From IMG/VR virus record IMGVR_UViG_3300042987_000667, positions 1 to 21,648 of that record: a DNA stretch of 21,648 nt; one strand, written 5' to 3'. Positions 21,249 to 21,648 of this stretch are shown piece after piece (positions within the stretch are counted from its first letter, which is position 1; each line of letters starts with the position of its first letter). The DNA comes from a virus. Below the pieces are notes generated by a model. The model was not told where the DNA came from. It saw only the letters and a program-made list of their open reading frames with translations, and searched no databases. Made by a program: the position numbers and the translations under genes.

Positions 21249-21648
21249 ATGAAATTCAACTCAATTATAAACGATGTTTGTTGTGACAGTCGTATAAAAG
21301 ATGGCGTGTTGAGGCTAGAAGTGCCTGAACACGTATTTGTTTTACAAGAATATCTAGAAAAAGCGGGGTTTAGTTTAGAAACAATTGTAAACAATACGGC
21401 TAAATTGTTTGAGGCGGGCAAATTCCCAGAACGTCAAGCATACAATAAAGACGGTATTTTAGTTACATTTCCTAGTAAAGAATATCGTGATAGAGCAGTT
21501 GATAAAGGAACACATTTTGCAGAAAATCCTAAAAAGAACGTTGGAACATTATTCTCGCCTACTGATGCAGGCGGACTCTCAACCGCTGATATTGAAAAGA
21601 CCGATTCTGAGGAAGAAAAACAAGACTCAGACAAATCTGACACAGTAT
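21249..21648 (+). CDS. hypothetical protein with acidic tail (3' partial)
   Basis: ATG 21249 opens a frame that runs to the window end without a stop (133 codons visible). It begins MKFNSIINDVCCDSRIKDG and continues with a helical segment (HVFVLQEYLEKAGFSLE) and FPERQAYNKDGILVTFPSKEYR. The last 30 residues are strongly acidic (DIEKTDSEEEKQDSDKSD). No family is recognised. The sites at 21236-21244 and the 4-nt spacing support this start. Confidence 0.7.
   Translation, partial: MKFNSIINDVCCDSRIKDGVLRLEVPEHVFVLQEYLEKAGFSLETIVNNTAKLFEAGKFPERQAYNKDGILVTFPSKEYRDRAVDKGTHFAENPKKNVGTLFSPTDAGGLSTADIEKTDSEEEKQDSDKSDTV

Overview
The window looks like part of the late (virion) gene region of an AT-rich, uncultured T4-like contractile-tailed phage. 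Every supported gene lies on the + strand, genes are packed with 2-5 nt gaps or 4-nt ATGA overlaps, and the recognisable products follow T4-type tail order: neck (gp13/gp14-like), tail terminator/sheath stabiliser (gp15-like), tail tube (gp19-like), gp26-like zinc-ribbon protein, tape measure, tube-cap-like baseplate protein, gp53/LysM-like wedge protein and a large hub-like protein. No tRNA, rRNA, integrase, insertion sequence or CRISPR array was seen. Host cannot be named from this sequence. Shine-Dalgarno sequences are rare.

Layout. 1-1105: a translationally coupled small operon (C-terminal end of an unknown protein, cupin-like protein, 45-residue unannotated-size gene, HAD phosphatase). 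1151-4402: neck and tail-completion genes, the last with a duplicated C-terminal appendage. 4446-5996: tail-fibre-like protein with SASYA repeats. 6033-8072: small coiled-coil protein, two small proteins (one with an EExxH motif) and a HAD-nucleotidyltransferase fusion. 8134-8680: tail tube gene with its own promoter-like site, strong ribosome binding site and strong terminator. 8701-9489: an HxGH nucleotidylyltransferase. 9534-13223: gp26-like gene, a short open frame that can only be reached by a +1/-2 frameshift or a non-standard start, then the tape measure. 13245-21233: baseplate genes, ending in a compact family A DNA-polymerase-like protein. 21249-end: an unknown, acidic-tailed protein cut by the window edge.

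How the parts work together. Most genes build the neck, tail tube and baseplate. Enzyme-like genes (two HAD domains, a nucleotidyltransferase domain, an NMN/pantetheine-adenylyltransferase-like enzyme, a PolA-like protein) are scattered among them, so they are probably expressed late with the virion proteins. A motif ATATTTATA, or a one-base variant, lies just before most genes that head a transcription unit, and very often ends exactly 3-4 nt before the start codon. It reads as the reverse complement of the T4 late promoter core TATAAATA. If it is the -10 element, several of these messages would be leaderless.

The observations most worth checking are the PolA-like protein in the baseplate cluster, the probable frameshift directly upstream of the tape measure, and the motif with fixed spacing to start codons.
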